From NCBI GenBank assembly GCA_903903985.1, contig CAIVAT010000163.1, forward strand, positions 73,061-137,060: 64,000 nt of DNA, read 5' to 3'. The position numbers and the translations under genes are program-made. The notes beneath the pieces are model-generated. The model was not told where the DNA came from and made no database searches. It saw nothing but the letters and a program-made list of their open reading frames with translations. This document shows positions 45,310-54,911 of this stretch, piece after piece; position 1 is the stretch's first letter; each line of letters begins with the position of its first letter. Origin of the DNA: an uncultured Bacteroidales bacterium (lineage in GTDB: Bacteria; Bacteroidota; Bacteroidia; Bacteroidales; FEN-979).

Positions 45310-46702
45310 TCCGGAGCAACGTCCTGAACATCGGTTCATCAAGGTTGTTGATTTTTCGCAATTCAATGGCTTGCGAAATCATTGCCGGTGAAGGTGCTGT
45401 TTCCAAAGCCGGCATGCAATGATGGCGTTTCAAAGAAGCCTGCCGGATCAAATGGTCAAGGTGATCCTTGGAAAGTTGATCGGAGTAATAATAAGCAGGC
45501 GGCTGGAAAACGGATTGGCCTGCATGGATCCTCCCTTCCTTTTTTGCAATACGGTAAAGGGCCGTACCCGGATAGATCCGAAGTCCGGCATTCATGTAGA
45601 CCAGGTCGGCCGGATTAATAAAAGCATCAATAAAATCAAGTGTTTCTTTAAAAGTACTTTCATCTTCGCCAGGTCCACCGAAAAGGAAAAACCACATGGT
45701 CGGCATGTTGTATTTCCTGATCAGCAGGGCCAGTTTTTCAATGTCGGGAAGGGTAAATCCCTTGAAAAGGCTTTCGAGCATACGCGGGGAAGCACTGTCG
45801 GGCGTAGCATCGATCTGTATGAATCCGGCCTGCAGCATCAGTTCAAATAATTCATCGCTGGCATGCCTGGGATTGATACCCATGGTCCTGAGTTTTACCT
45901 TGAGATTCCTCCTGATGATCTCCCGGCAAATCGATTCCGCATGGCCTTTGGGGTCATTAAAGGTTGAATCGACAAATTCAAAAGTGACGTACCCAAGGCG
46001 GTGGTGTGCCTGTTCAATCTCTTCAGCGATATCTGATGGCGCCCGGGCCCTGAATTTCCGGCCTTCGATCAAGGGGTAAGTGCAATAGATGCAACCATGG
46101 GCGCAGCCCCGCTTGGTTTGAATCGAATAGACTCCTTTGTTCTGATAGGGTGTAAAATCAATCCACCGGTCGATCTCAGGAAACCTGGAAGGGACCGGTT
46201 GTGAAAATGAAAAACCGGTTCCCATTTGAATGCCGGATTTCTTTGAAGTGATGACACTCGGTATATCTGCCGTATCCTGGCAATTTTGAATTCTCTCCAG
46301 CAAAACCGGTAAAATTGCCTCTGCCTCCCCGACTATACCAAAATCTGCACCAGTCATATCCATCAACTCTCCGGGAAAGATGCTGAATCCGCTGCCTCCT
46401 AAAATAACAGGAACACCGGTGATCTTCATGACAGGCCTGATGAACTTTTCAAGTATGTCGTCGATATAAAATATTAACCGGTCCATGACCACATCATCGA
46501 TATTCCTGATGCTGAACCCGATGAAATCGGGATTAAATTGCTGAACCAATGCAACCAGGCAATTGCCCTCATCAAAAACACCATCGTAAATCTTTACCTC
46601 AAACCGGTCGCTGAGCACCGTTGCAAGCATGCACAAACCAAGTGGAGGCACCGGGTATGGCGCTCTTTCAATGTTGGTATTGACAAGGAGCACTCTTTTC
46701 AT
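45281..46702 (-). CDS. B12-binding-type radical SAM protein 2
   Basis: 473 residues. The N-terminal cobalamin-binding-like domain begins 'MKRVLLVNTNIERAPYPVPP', with 'GFSIRNIDD' and 'GGSGFSIFP'. The radical SAM domain has 'KRGCAHGCIYCTYPLIEGR' (Cys200, 204, 207). Transcribed against the surrounding cluster together with radical SAM protein 3, 43 bp upstream, with which it probably forms an operon. Its 3' end overlaps the malonyltransferase gene. BchE-like in layout; likely acts on the cluster's acyl product, but the chemistry cannot be deduced. Confidence 0.87.
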   Translation of the reverse strand: MKRVLLVNTNIERAPYPVPPLGLCMLATVLSDRFEVKIYDGVFDEGNCLVALVQQFNPDFIGFSIRNIDDVVMDRLIFYIDDILEKFIRPVMKITGVPVILGGSGFSIFPGELMDMTGADFGIVGEAEAILPVLLERIQNCQDTADIPSVITSKKSGIQMGTGFSFSQPVPSRFPEIDRWIDFTPYQNKGVYSIQTKRGCAHGCIYCTYPLIEGRKFRARAPSDIAEEIEQAHHRLGYVTFEFVDSTFNDPKGHAESICREIIRRNLKVKLRTMGINPRHASDELFELMLQAGFIQIDATPDSASPRMLESLFKGFTLPDIEKLALLIRKYNMPTMWFFLFGGPGEDESTFKETLDFIDAFINPADLVYMNAGLRIYPGTALYRIAKKEGRIHAGQSVFQPPAYYYSDQLSKDHLDHLIRQASLKRHHCMPALETAPSPAMISQAIELRKINNLDEPMFRTLLRIRAKQRERE

Positions 46703-46745
46703 CGTTTATTGTGTCAATATCTGTAGTACGGTCACGCGTCACATT

Positions 46746-48086
46746 TTAAATGACATCGGTTCCCTTTTTTATCAGCCAAAGGCTTCCGATCCTAGCATGA
46801 AACTCATCATGAGGCAATGTTGTTCTCATGACGGAATTAAAAAAGTTATACTTCCGGTAGTTATGATCAATGATTTGATCTTTAACCTGTTGATAGTATA
46901 TGGTGCCGGGCATTGGGGTAAGCACGGTGTAACCTGCATAAACAACACGATTACGGTCGGCATATTCGGCAAGCGCCGCAAAATCATCCAGGTTATAGTC
47001 AGGCGGTACCACATAATTCCCCCTGACCATGATCCCGTTTTGCTCAAAAACCCTGACCGCCTCCTGGTTATCAATGGCAGGTGAGTCCTTATGATACTTT
47101 TTCAGTTCTTCGTCCCGGAATGATTCAAAACCACAGATCACAACCTTTAACCCGCCACGGGCAAGCTTTTCGATGATGCCGGGTTTGTTTGCCGCAATAT
47201 CAGCACGGATATCCATGACGAATGTTTTGCGAATTCCTTCCTCTTCAATCCTTTTGAAGAGCTCAAGCATAAATGATTCATCCACTACAGTATTTGCATC
47301 TGCAAACCGCACGACCGGGTATTCATCAATGCTCTTCAATTCAGTGATCAGGCTTTCAACCGTACGTTGATAATATTTGCCTTTGAACTGGGTCCAGATC
47401 GAGCAAAAAGTACATTTATAAGGGCATCCAAGGGATGTGAAAACATAAGTGCTCGGATACGGGCTGTTGCCTACTTTGTACGTTGCTATCCATCGTTTCA
47501 GATGATTGCGATCGGGCATCAGGTAATCGGCATCGGCAGTATCCCATGGGGCAGCTTTGCCGGCCGTTTTCTTCAGGGTACCACCCGAGTGGATCAGGAT
47601 ACCGGGAATGTTATCAAATGAGCCTCCAGCCTCCCTTACCCTGGCCACTTCCCGGAAAATATGCGGACATTGCCCCGGGATGATGATATCAAAGGATGGA
47701 TCAGTGAAGTCGTTTGGGCAAAGGGTTGCATGCAGGCCGCCGGCAACAGTAAGGATAGCAGGATTAACCTTCTTGACCGCACGGCAGATATCAATGCAAA
47801 AATCAAATTCAGAGGTGATTACAGTCACTCCAACCAGGTCAGGCTGATGTTTTTCAACAAGCAAACGAACCAGAATGCTTAATTCAGGGGTTTCAGGTAC
47901 CAGGTCATATTCGCCTTTGGTATCAAAAACTGTCACATCATGATCTTTCACAGCGGCAGCAATGGTTAATAAACCAAGAGGCGGTCCGATCAGTTTTTTA
48001 TGAATAAATCGTTTTGCCTCTTCCGGAGCAAACTTCAGAATATTGTTCTCCGGTGAACGGGGAGGATTGATCAGGAGTATTTTCAT
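46746..48086 (-). CDS. B12-binding-type radical SAM protein 3
   Basis: 446 residues. The start 'MKILLINPPRSPENNI', then 'KLIGPPLGLLTIAAAV' and 'AGGLHATLCPNDF', is a clear cobalamin-binding domain. The radical SAM site is 'SLGCPYKCTFCSIW' (Cys221, 225, 228), with 'CGFESFRDEELKKYHK' in the barrel. First gene of a leftward pair with radical SAM protein 2, divergent from the glycosyltransferase gene across 146 bp. The sequence is distinct from the other three radical SAM proteins, so the four are not recent copies of one another. Confidence 0.88.
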   Translation of the reverse strand: MKILLINPPRSPENNILKFAPEEAKRFIHKKLIGPPLGLLTIAAAVKDHDVTVFDTKGEYDLVPETPELSILVRLLVEKHQPDLVGVTVITSEFDFCIDICRAVKKVNPAILTVAGGLHATLCPNDFTDPSFDIIIPGQCPHIFREVARVREAGGSFDNIPGILIHSGGTLKKTAGKAAPWDTADADYLMPDRNHLKRWIATYKVGNSPYPSTYVFTSLGCPYKCTFCSIWTQFKGKYYQRTVESLITELKSIDEYPVVRFADANTVVDESFMLELFKRIEEEGIRKTFVMDIRADIAANKPGIIEKLARGGLKVVICGFESFRDEELKKYHKDSPAIDNQEAVRVFEQNGIMVRGNYVVPPDYNLDDFAALAEYADRNRVVYAGYTVLTPMPGTIYYQQVKDQIIDHNYRKYNFFNSVMRTTLPHDEFHARIGSLWLIKKGTDVI

Positions 48087-48131
48087 TGGGCAAATTTAGT
48101 TAAATCCATGACAATGGTGGAGCTGCCCGCG

Positions 48132-48163
48132 ACCCCGTCAGGGTGATGGACCCCGTCAGGGTG
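48132..48163 (+). repeat. tandem copies of accccgtcagggtg
   Basis: Two exact copies (48132-48145 and 48150-48163), 18 bp apart, in the divergent gap between radical SAM protein 3 and the glycosyltransferase. A third copy and its near-complement form the hairpin at 56606-56638. Confidence 0.75.
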
Positions 48164-48190
48164 GGGCCATACAGTATCGCTGAATTATCC

Positions 48191-48198
48191 TATCTTTG
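48191..48198 (+). promoter_or_regulatory. -7 box (TATCTTTG) before glycosyltransferase
   Basis: TAnnTTTG match 35 bp before the ATG at 48233. Because it lies downstream of earlier in-frame ATGs (48143, inside the repeat), it argues for 48233 as the true start. Confidence 0.5.
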
Positions 48199-48232
48199 TC
48201 CATCTTTACAGAATCAACCTTTGATCGTTCCA

Positions 48233-49420
48233 ATGCCCGATATCCCCTTAGTAAGACAGCAATTTAAGGATCTCAATTGTTGTATCATCATACCAACTTA
48301 CAACAACGACCACGCGCTGGAGGAGGTGATCAATGGGGTATTGCAATACACCGATGCTGTAATTGTAGTCAATGACGGAGCCACAGACCAAACAGCTGAG
48401 ATCATGGATCGGTTTCCGCTTATTCAGAAAATCAATATACCTGTCAATACCGGGAAGGGATGGGCCTTGCGGCAAGGATTCAAACATGCAATTGCCAAAG
48501 GTTACCGGTATGCCATCACCATCGACAGCGATGGCCAGCATTTCCCCGAAGATCTGCCGTTATTCCTCGAAACGGCTGATCAAAACCCTGATTCCATGAT
48601 CCTTGGAGCACGTGATATGACCCGGGAAGAGGTGCCCGGAACAAGCAGCTTCGGCCATAAATTCTCTATTTTCTGGTTTAAAGTCGAAACCGGAATAACG
48701 GTCCTGGATGTTCAGACGGGTTATCGCCTCTATCCGCTCAATAAAATCAAGGATATCAAACGGGTAGTATCAAGAAAATATGAATACGAGGTAGAAATCC
48801 TGGTCCGTCTGGCATGGCGGGGCGTGAAGGTTCTTTCGGTTCCGGTAAAGGTCTATTATGCGCCAAAAGAAACCCGCGTTTCCCATTTCCGGAAATTCAG
48901 GGATTTTTCGAGGGTAAGCATCGTCAACAGCATCCTTGTTTTCATGGCCCTGCTCTGGGTAAGGCCATTGTCTTTTTTTCATGGCCTCAGGAAAAAGTCA
49001 GTCCGTGAATTTATAATGGAATATATTGTCAACAGCCGGGATTCAAATGCAAAGCTGGCAAAGTCGGTTGCACTCGGTCTTTTTATCGGCGTGACACCCA
49101 TTTGGGGATGGCAGATTGTGACGACGCTCGGACTTGCACACCTTTTCAGGCTAAACAAGTTTGTCGCCGTCGCAGTTTCCAACATCAGTTTGCCTCCGAT
49201 GCTTCCTTTTATCATTTTTCTGAGTTACATCATCGGAGGATGGGTACTCGGGTCCAATGGGTCGAACCTGGAATACAGTCCTGGATTTGGGCTACATTGG
49301 ATAAAAGAGAATCTGGCTCAATACCTTCTTGGAAGCCTGATGCTTGGAATTGGCCTTGTCATCGTTTTCGGACCACTTTCATACCTCCTTTTGCATTTGT
49401 TCAGAAAAACACATGTCTGA
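48233..49420 (+). CDS. GT2 glycosyltransferase fused to DUF2062 membrane domain
   Basis: 395 residues from the ATG at 48233. The GT2 fold has 'CCIIIPTYNNDHALEEV', 'VVNDGATDQT', the metal-binding 'TIDSDGQHFPEDLP' and 'LGARDMTREE' (~14-230). Three to four membrane segments of a DUF2062 domain follow ('SVALGLFIGVTPIWGWQIV' ... 'IVFGPLSYLLLHLF'). Similar GT2-DUF2062 proteins occur in flexirubin/aryl-polyene-type clusters of Bacteroidota. It probably adds a sugar or sugar phosphate to the lipid product at the inner membrane. The end overlaps the exporter gene start by 8 bp. Confidence 0.87.
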   Translation: MPDIPLVRQQFKDLNCCIIIPTYNNDHALEEVINGVLQYTDAVIVVNDGATDQTAEIMDRFPLIQKINIPVNTGKGWALRQGFKHAIAKGYRYAITIDSDGQHFPEDLPLFLETADQNPDSMILGARDMTREEVPGTSSFGHKFSIFWFKVETGITVLDVQTGYRLYPLNKIKDIKRVVSRKYEYEVEILVRLAWRGVKVLSVPVKVYYAPKETRVSHFRKFRDFSRVSIVNSILVFMALLWVRPLSFFHGLRKKSVREFIMEYIVNSRDSNAKLAKSVALGLFIGVTPIWGWQIVTTLGLAHLFRLNKFVAVAVSNISLPPMLPFIIFLSYIIGGWVLGSNGSNLEYSPGFGLHWIKENLAQYLLGSLMLGIGLVIVFGPLSYLLLHLFRKTHV

Positions 49421-52400
49421 TCTCTTCATAAATATTTATCTTTTCTTCGGCTCACGAAAGGCACTCTTTTTTGCTTTACTAGCTATTATTTCGGTTTCCC
49501 TTGCATTCCTTGCTTCCCGGATTCGCCTGGAAGAGGACATATCGCATTCGGTTTCAGGCAACAATCATCATGACAACATTGATTTCGTTGTCAGGAATTT
49601 AAAGATAAGCGATAAGCTGATTGTCGATATTACCAGGGTGGATTCACTCGCTGCAGTGAACCCGGAAGAACTGGGATCGGCCGGAGCCCGGTTTGTTGAT
49701 TCCCTGAATGCACGATTCGATGCCGGTATCATTCGCAACATTTCATTTAGGGCATCCGATTCGGCTATGGCTTCCATGATGGATCTCATGACAAGCCATC
49801 TTCCCACATTTATGGATGAACCTGACTATCAATCAATCGATAGCCTGATACGCCCTGAATCCATTCAAAAAGCACTTGAAACAAATTACAAGATCCTGAT
49901 CTCCCCGGCGAGCATGGTCCTGAAAAAACGAATACAGCAGGATCCGCTGGGGATCTCAACCCTTGCCTTTAACAAGTTAAAGTCACTGAAGGCTGGTGAT
50001 AATTTTGAGATTAACAATGGGTGTGTCTATTCAAAAGATTTACGTCATCTGCTCATCTTTATCATCCCTGCAAATCCTTCAAGTGAAACTTCCCGGAATG
50101 ACATGCTGATCGGGGGGCTCGATGATATGATCCACGGGTTGAAGTCAGGGCCCGACTCAACGTTCAGCATCCGGTATTTTGGAGGAACAGCAGTGGCAGT
50201 ATGCAATGCAAGGCAACTGAAAAAGGATATCGTTCTGACACTGATTATCGCAATTATTTTGATATTCCTGCTTGTCGGATGGTATTTTAAAAGTATCAGG
50301 ATTCCCTTGCTGGGTTTGTTGCCGGCACTTTTCGGCGGTGCATTCTCCCTGGCAATTCTCTACATCACACAAGGTAAAATTTCCGCCATTTCACTGGGGA
50401 TTGGTTCCGTGATCCTTGGGCTCATTGTTGATTATTCCCTATACCTTGTGAACCATTATCGCGTGAAGCAGGATATCACACTCACCCTGAAGGAAATGTC
50501 ACTGACCATTGTATTATGCAGCCTGACTTCGGCCGGTGCATTCCTATGCCTGACCCTTCTCAATTCTGTTGTTTTACAGGGCCTTGGATGGTTTGCCGCC
50601 CTAAGTGTGGTTGGTGCTGCCTTGTTTACACTGATCGTACTTCCTCATTTCCTGGATACCAAACTTTTAGAGGCCAGTGAAACCAGGCGTATAAATATTG
50701 TTGACCGCGTTGCATCCTTCCCGTTTGAGAAAAAAAAATGGCTGGTCGCCGGGTTAATCGCCATCGGTATCCTGGGCATCTGGTTTTCCCGATCAGTTGA
50801 ATTCGAGAAAAACATGTCGGTACTCAGTTTTGTCACCCCTCAACTCTCTAAGGCGGAATCTGAACTTGATAAAATAAGCAACTACAAATTGAAAAACCTC
50901 TATCTCGTGGCGACCGGAAAAACAACGGAAGAAGCCCTGAGAAACCAGGAAATAACTGCAGGAAAGGTGAATTTTCTCCTGAGGAATGGAACGATCAGGA
51001 GTATATCAAATGCAGGTGCGCTGCTTACTTCCGACTCCTTGCAACAGCTCAAGATTGCACGGTGGAACCGTTACTGGACCACGCGAAAAATACACCGGTT
51101 GAAAACTGATTTGACTGACAAATCGAAACAATATGGATTTCGTCCTGCTGCATTCGACTCTTTTTTTGGCTTACTTGAAAAAAAATACAAATCGCTTACT
51201 CCGGGGGAACTGAATATTTCGGGAAACGCGATGGTTGCAGACTGGCTTTCTGTGAACCCGGGGATGTCACTTGCACCGACCATCCTGAAGGTCAGTGAAG
51301 ATAAAAAAGAGTTGGTTTACCGGGAATTTCAAAATAATTCACGATGTGTGCTGATCGACAAACAATCCATCACACAGCGTTTTGTCGAAAATGTAAAGCA
51401 TGATTTCGATCGGCTGGTCATGCTTTCCATGATCTTTGTCACATTGCTCCTGATCTTCTCCCTGGGTCGCCTTGGCCTGGGTCTGATGACCGCCCTGCCG
51501 ATGTTTTTCAGCTGGATCATTACCCTCGGATTTATGGGCCTGGCGGGCATACGGTTTAACATATTCAACATCATCATCTCATCCTTTATCTTCGGACTGG
51601 GCGTTGATTATAGTATCCTGATGATGCGTGGGTTGCAGCACTCCCTGAAAACGGGTAAAGATGAATTGCATGGATACAAGGTTTCCGTGCTTCTATCGTC
51701 ACTGACCACCTTGTTCGGCGTCGGAGCCCTCTTTTTTACCCGCCATCCTGCCCTCAACTCCATCGCCATGGTTTCGGTGGTTGGTATTGTAGCGGTTGTC
51801 ATGGTTTCTTTTGTCTTCCAGCCGTTGATCTTCAATTGGGTCATTCTGGAAAGGAACAGGAAAAACAAATTCCCGGTAACCTTCCGGATATTGATTAAAA
51901 CTCTGGTGACCTGGGGCAACATCGTCATGATTTCCTTGATCCTGATGATCCTGGGCGCCATGATCAACCTCCTGTTACCCATAAAACGGAAGAAAAAGGA
52001 GAGGCTGTTTCACCGGTTATTTTACTGGCTTACAAAAGCTTATATTGCATTTACTTTTGCGTACGACCGGAAACTGATCAATGAACATGGCGAAGATTTC
52101 AACAAACCCGCCATCATCATCAGCAATCACCAGAGTCTCATTGAAACCCCGGCTTTTCTAAGGTTATATCCTAAAATCCTCATTCTTACCACCACCTGGG
52201 TTTATCGTTCTCCGGTATTCGGCCCGATTGCCAGGCTTGCAAACTACTACAACGTTGATCATGGGATTGAAAGCATCATCGGCCAGCTGAAAGAGAAAGT
52301 GGATGAAGGGTTTTCGATCCTTATATTCCCTGAAGGACATCGTTCATCGGATCAGCATATTCAACGCTTTCACCGGGGGGCTTTTTACCTTGCTGAAAAA

Positions 52401-53327
52401 TTATCGATCGACATTCTCCCCATCATGGTGTTCGGCACCGGTGATTTCCTAGGAAAAGGTGCCTTCTGGGGCAGACCAAACAGCTTCAGGATGAAGATTC
52501 TCAACCGGGTGACCACCGCCGATCAATCGTTTGGGGCAACATACCAGGAAAGGTCAAGGAATTTCCGCCAGTTTTATATAACCAACTATGCACAATTTAA
52601 AGCTGAAGAAGGAAATGCACATTATTTCCGCCGCTTGCTGGCTTTGAATTATGTTTTGAAAGGTCCTGTCCTCGAATGGTACCTGCGAGTGAAAATGAAA
52701 CTGGAAAACAACTACGAAATTTATAACCAACTGATGCCGAGGCATGGAGAAATCCTCGACCTTGGCTGTGGGGACGGGTTTATTTCCTACATGCTGATGT
52801 TTACCGGAGACCACCGGTATATCAGGGGGGTGGATTATGATGCAGAGAAAATCGAAATAGCCGAAAACTGCTTTTCCAGGAATAAGCGCATCAGTTTTTC
52901 AACTGCGGATGTTTCTGATTATGAAATTACTCCAAAGAACGGATTTTTACTGAATGATGTCCTTCATTACCTGGCTCCGGAAAAACAGGTGGCCCTGTTG
53001 CGAAAATGCTTTGCAAACCTGAACCCGGGAGGATGCATCCTCATCAGGGAAGCAAATTCTGATTTGCCGGAACGACATAAAATGTCCAGGATGACAGAAT
53101 TCATTTCAACGCATATCGGTTTTAATAAAACCAGTACAAAAGAAAAACGCCTGTATTTCACTTCAGCGATAGAGATACAATCCATGGCGGCGGAATTTGG
53201 CTTATCAGTTGACATCTATGACAATAAAAAAATAACCTCAAACAATCTTTTTGTATTGAGAAAATTGGAATCCCCTATTCCCCTAACCCCTTCTATCAGA
53301 GGGAGAACGGGATTTCCCTCTCCTTGA
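49413..53327 (+). CDS. MMPL-type exporter fused to acyltransferase and methyltransferase
   Basis: 1304 residues from the ATG at 49413, which overlaps the previous gene and suits the N-terminal membrane segment 'ALFFALLAIISVSLAFLA'. Part 1 (~1-830) is an RND/MMPL transporter with 12 membrane segments in two halves. Part 2 (~860-1080) is a PlsC-type acyltransferase: 'IIISNHQSLIE' (905-911) stands where NHxxxxD is usual, and 'IFPEGHRSS' (~971-978). Part 3 (~1110-1290) is a SAM methyltransferase with 'LDLGCGDGFISYML' (1115 on). Aryl-polyene and flexirubin clusters have these activities, usually as separate proteins. It probably acylates, methylates and flips the finished lipid towards the outer membrane. 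The last ~18 residues are read out of a palindromic repeat. Confidence 0.9.
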   Translation: MSDLFINIYLFFGSRKALFFALLAIISVSLAFLASRIRLEEDISHSVSGNNHHDNIDFVVRNLKISDKLIVDITRVDSLAAVNPEELGSAGARFVDSLNARFDAGIIRNISFRASDSAMASMMDLMTSHLPTFMDEPDYQSIDSLIRPESIQKALETNYKILISPASMVLKKRIQQDPLGISTLAFNKLKSLKAGDNFEINNGCVYSKDLRHLLIFIIPANPSSETSRNDMLIGGLDDMIHGLKSGPDSTFSIRYFGGTAVAVCNARQLKKDIVLTLIIAIILIFLLVGWYFKSIRIPLLGLLPALFGGAFSLAILYITQGKISAISLGIGSVILGLIVDYSLYLVNHYRVKQDITLTLKEMSLTIVLCSLTSAGAFLCLTLLNSVVLQGLGWFAALSVVGAALFTLIVLPHFLDTKLLEASETRRINIVDRVASFPFEKKKWLVAGLIAIGILGIWFSRSVEFEKNMSVLSFVTPQLSKAESELDKISNYKLKNLYLVATGKTTEEALRNQEITAGKVNFLLRNGTIRSISNAGALLTSDSLQQLKIARWNRYWTTRKIHRLKTDLTDKSKQYGFRPAAFDSFFGLLEKKYKSLTPGELNISGNAMVADWLSVNPGMSLAPTILKVSEDKKELVYREFQNNSRCVLIDKQSITQRFVENVKHDFDRLVMLSMIFVTLLLIFSLGRLGLGLMTALPMFFSWIITLGFMGLAGIRFNIFNIIISSFIFGLGVDYSILMMRGLQHSLKTGKDELHGYKVSVLLSSLTTLFGVGALFFTRHPALNSIAMVSVVGIVAVVMVSFVFQPLIFNWVILERNRKNKFPVTFRILIKTLVTWGNIVMISLILMILGAMINLLLPIKRKKKERLFHRLFYWLTKAYIAFTFAYDRKLINEHGEDFNKPAIIISNHQSLIETPAFLRLYPKILILTTTWVYRSPVFGPIARLANYYNVDHGIESIIGQLKEKVDEGFSILIFPEGHRSSDQHIQRFHRGAFYLAEKLSIDILPIMVFGTGDFLGKGAFWGRPNSFRMKILNRVTTADQSFGATYQERSRNFRQFYITNYAQFKAEEGNAHYFRRLLALNYVLKGPVLEWYLRVKMKLENNYEIYNQLMPRHGEILDLGCGDGFISYMLMFTGDHRYIRGVDYDAEKIEIAENCFSRNKRISFSTADVSDYEITPKNGFLLNDVLHYLAPEKQVALLRKCFANLNPGGCILIREANSDLPERHKMSRMTEFISTHIGFNKTSTKEKRLYFTSAIEIQSMAAEFGLSVDIYDNKKITSNNLFVLRKLESPIPLTPSIRGRTGFPSP

Positions 53328-53341
53328 GGAGAGGGTTAGGG
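53281..53341. repeat. palindromic REP-like element at 3' end of exporter gene
   Basis: Inner arms ccctctcct/aggagaggg (53316-53335, 2-nt loop) and outer arms ccctaaccc/gggttaggg (53281-53289 / 53333-53341). The stop codon of the exporter gene lies inside the inner hairpin, so the protein tail 'PLTPSIRGRTGFPSP' is repeat-derived. Confidence 0.7.
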
Positions 53342-53393
53342 TGAGGCAATTCCAGAGAAATGGAGTGAAGTATTATAACGTGCAGACTGACAA

Positions 53394-54911
53394 ATGAATA
53401 AATTCGATGTGATCATCATTGGTTCCGGGCTTGGCGGGCTTCTTTGCGGGTATATTCTTTGCAAAGAGGGGCTGAATGTATGCATCCTCGAAAAGCACAA
53501 TCAACCCGGCGGAAACCTCCAGACCTTTAGCAGGCATGGGCATCAATTTGAAACCGGGGTCCATTATATCGGAGCCCTGGGCCCCAACCAAACATTGTCA
53601 CGATATTGGAATTACTTTGGATTAATGAACAAATTGTCTCTGCAACAGCTTGACATGGATGGTTTTGACCGCATCGCTTTTGGAGATGAGGAGTTCTCCT
53701 TTGCCCAGGGTTTTGAAAATTTTTCAGATCAGCTTATGCAGCACTTTCCGGGGGAAAAAGCCGCATTGAATAAATTTATCCGGACCATTCATGAAGTCAT
53801 ATCCGCCTTTCCGCTCTATAACCTTGAATTGCCTGTCGACCATCGCGAACATCATTACACCACCCAAAGTATTTATGAATTCTTAAATAAATTATCACAA
53901 ACAGATCAAAAATCAAAAGGCAAAAATCGAAAATCAAAAATTCCCCTTTCCTCCGTCCTTGCCGGAAACAATTACCTTTATGGAGGGAGCAGTGTATCGC
54001 CGCTGCATGTCGCTTCACTGATAAACCATTCGTTCATTTCTGGCGCCTACCGGATCATAGGTGGAAGTGACCAGGTTTCCAAGGCCCTGGTTCAGTCAAT
54101 TACAGCCCAGGGAGGAACTGTCAATACAAAGCGGGAAGTCAGCTCCATCAGGCATATGCAACAGAACTTTTTCATCACGACAACCGATGGGGATAATTAT
54201 CTGTCGAAGTTGGCCATCTCGGACATCCACCCGGCACAAACCCTGGCAATGATGCCTCCCGAAATGGTACGTTCTGCCTATCAGAAACGAATCGTTTCCT
54301 TAAAAAACACCACTTCATCCTTTATAGTCTACCTTACCATTAAACCCGGCACTTTTCCTTACTTAAATTTTAATTATTATTATCATGTTACTGCCAATCC
54401 CTGGGATGAATCGGAATCTTCTGACGCATTATGGCCGAAGATGTACCTGATTTCCACCGGCTGTCATATGCAGAATCAGAAGTTTGCCGAAACTGTGACT
54501 ATTCTTACTTACATGAGATACGATGAGGTGGCCGCATGGGAAAATACCACTGTTGGTAAAAGAGGACCCGGATACATCGATTTCAAGGCGAGGAAAGCGA
54601 AAGCACTCCTCAAACTGGTTTCAAAGAAATTTCCGGGATTGCTGAACTGTATAGACAAGATGGAAATTTCTACCCCCCTGACCTATCGTGACTATACCGG
54701 TACTGCTGAAGGGTCACTTTATGGAATTCAGAAAAGCTTTCATGAACCTTTGCTGACCACGGTGTTGCCCAAAACCAAGATTCCGAATTTCTATTTTACC
54801 GGGCAAAATACGAATCTGCATGGCGTGCTGGGAGTAACCATCGGCTCGGTAGTTACCTGTGGCGAAATATTAGGATTGGAATATCTCATGAAAAAAATCC
54901 AGCATGGCTGA
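53394..54911 (+). CDS. CrtI/RetSat-like FAD-dependent oxidoreductase
   Basis: 505 residues. The N-terminal FAD Rossmann motif 'VIIIGSGLGGLLCGYILCKE' is followed by 'LEKHNQPGGNLQTFSRHGH' and 'FETGVHYIG', the phytoene-desaturase/all-trans-retinol-saturase pattern. The C-terminal FAD segment is 'FYFTGQNTNLHGVLGVTIGS'. It acts on conjugated or polyunsaturated chains in carotenoid and retinoid systems, so here it may desaturate, saturate or isomerise the cluster's acyl chain. A Lys/Ser-rich stretch (169-183) stems from an A-rich repeat-like DNA stretch. It overlaps the next gene by 8 bp. Confidence 0.88.
   Translation: MNKFDVIIIGSGLGGLLCGYILCKEGLNVCILEKHNQPGGNLQTFSRHGHQFETGVHYIGALGPNQTLSRYWNYFGLMNKLSLQQLDMDGFDRIAFGDEEFSFAQGFENFSDQLMQHFPGEKAALNKFIRTIHEVISAFPLYNLELPVDHREHHYTTQSIYEFLNKLSQTDQKSKGKNRKSKIPLSSVLAGNNYLYGGSSVSPLHVASLINHSFISGAYRIIGGSDQVSKALVQSITAQGGTVNTKREVSSIRHMQQNFFITTTDGDNYLSKLAISDIHPAQTLAMMPPEMVRSAYQKRIVSLKNTTSSFIVYLTIKPGTFPYLNFNYYYHVTANPWDESESSDALWPKMYLISTGCHMQNQKFAETVTILTYMRYDEVAAWENTTVGKRGPGYIDFKARKAKALLKLVSKKFPGLLNCIDKMEISTPLTYRDYTGTAEGSLYGIQKSFHEPLLTTVLPKTKIPNFYFTGQNTNLHGVLGVTIGSVVTCGEILGLEYLMKKIQHG

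Noticed and set aside
48143-48232. Earlier start for the glycosyltransferase
   Set aside because: The ATG at 48143 lies in the repeat and upstream of the -7 box; the ATG at 48233 starts directly before the conserved GT2 domain.
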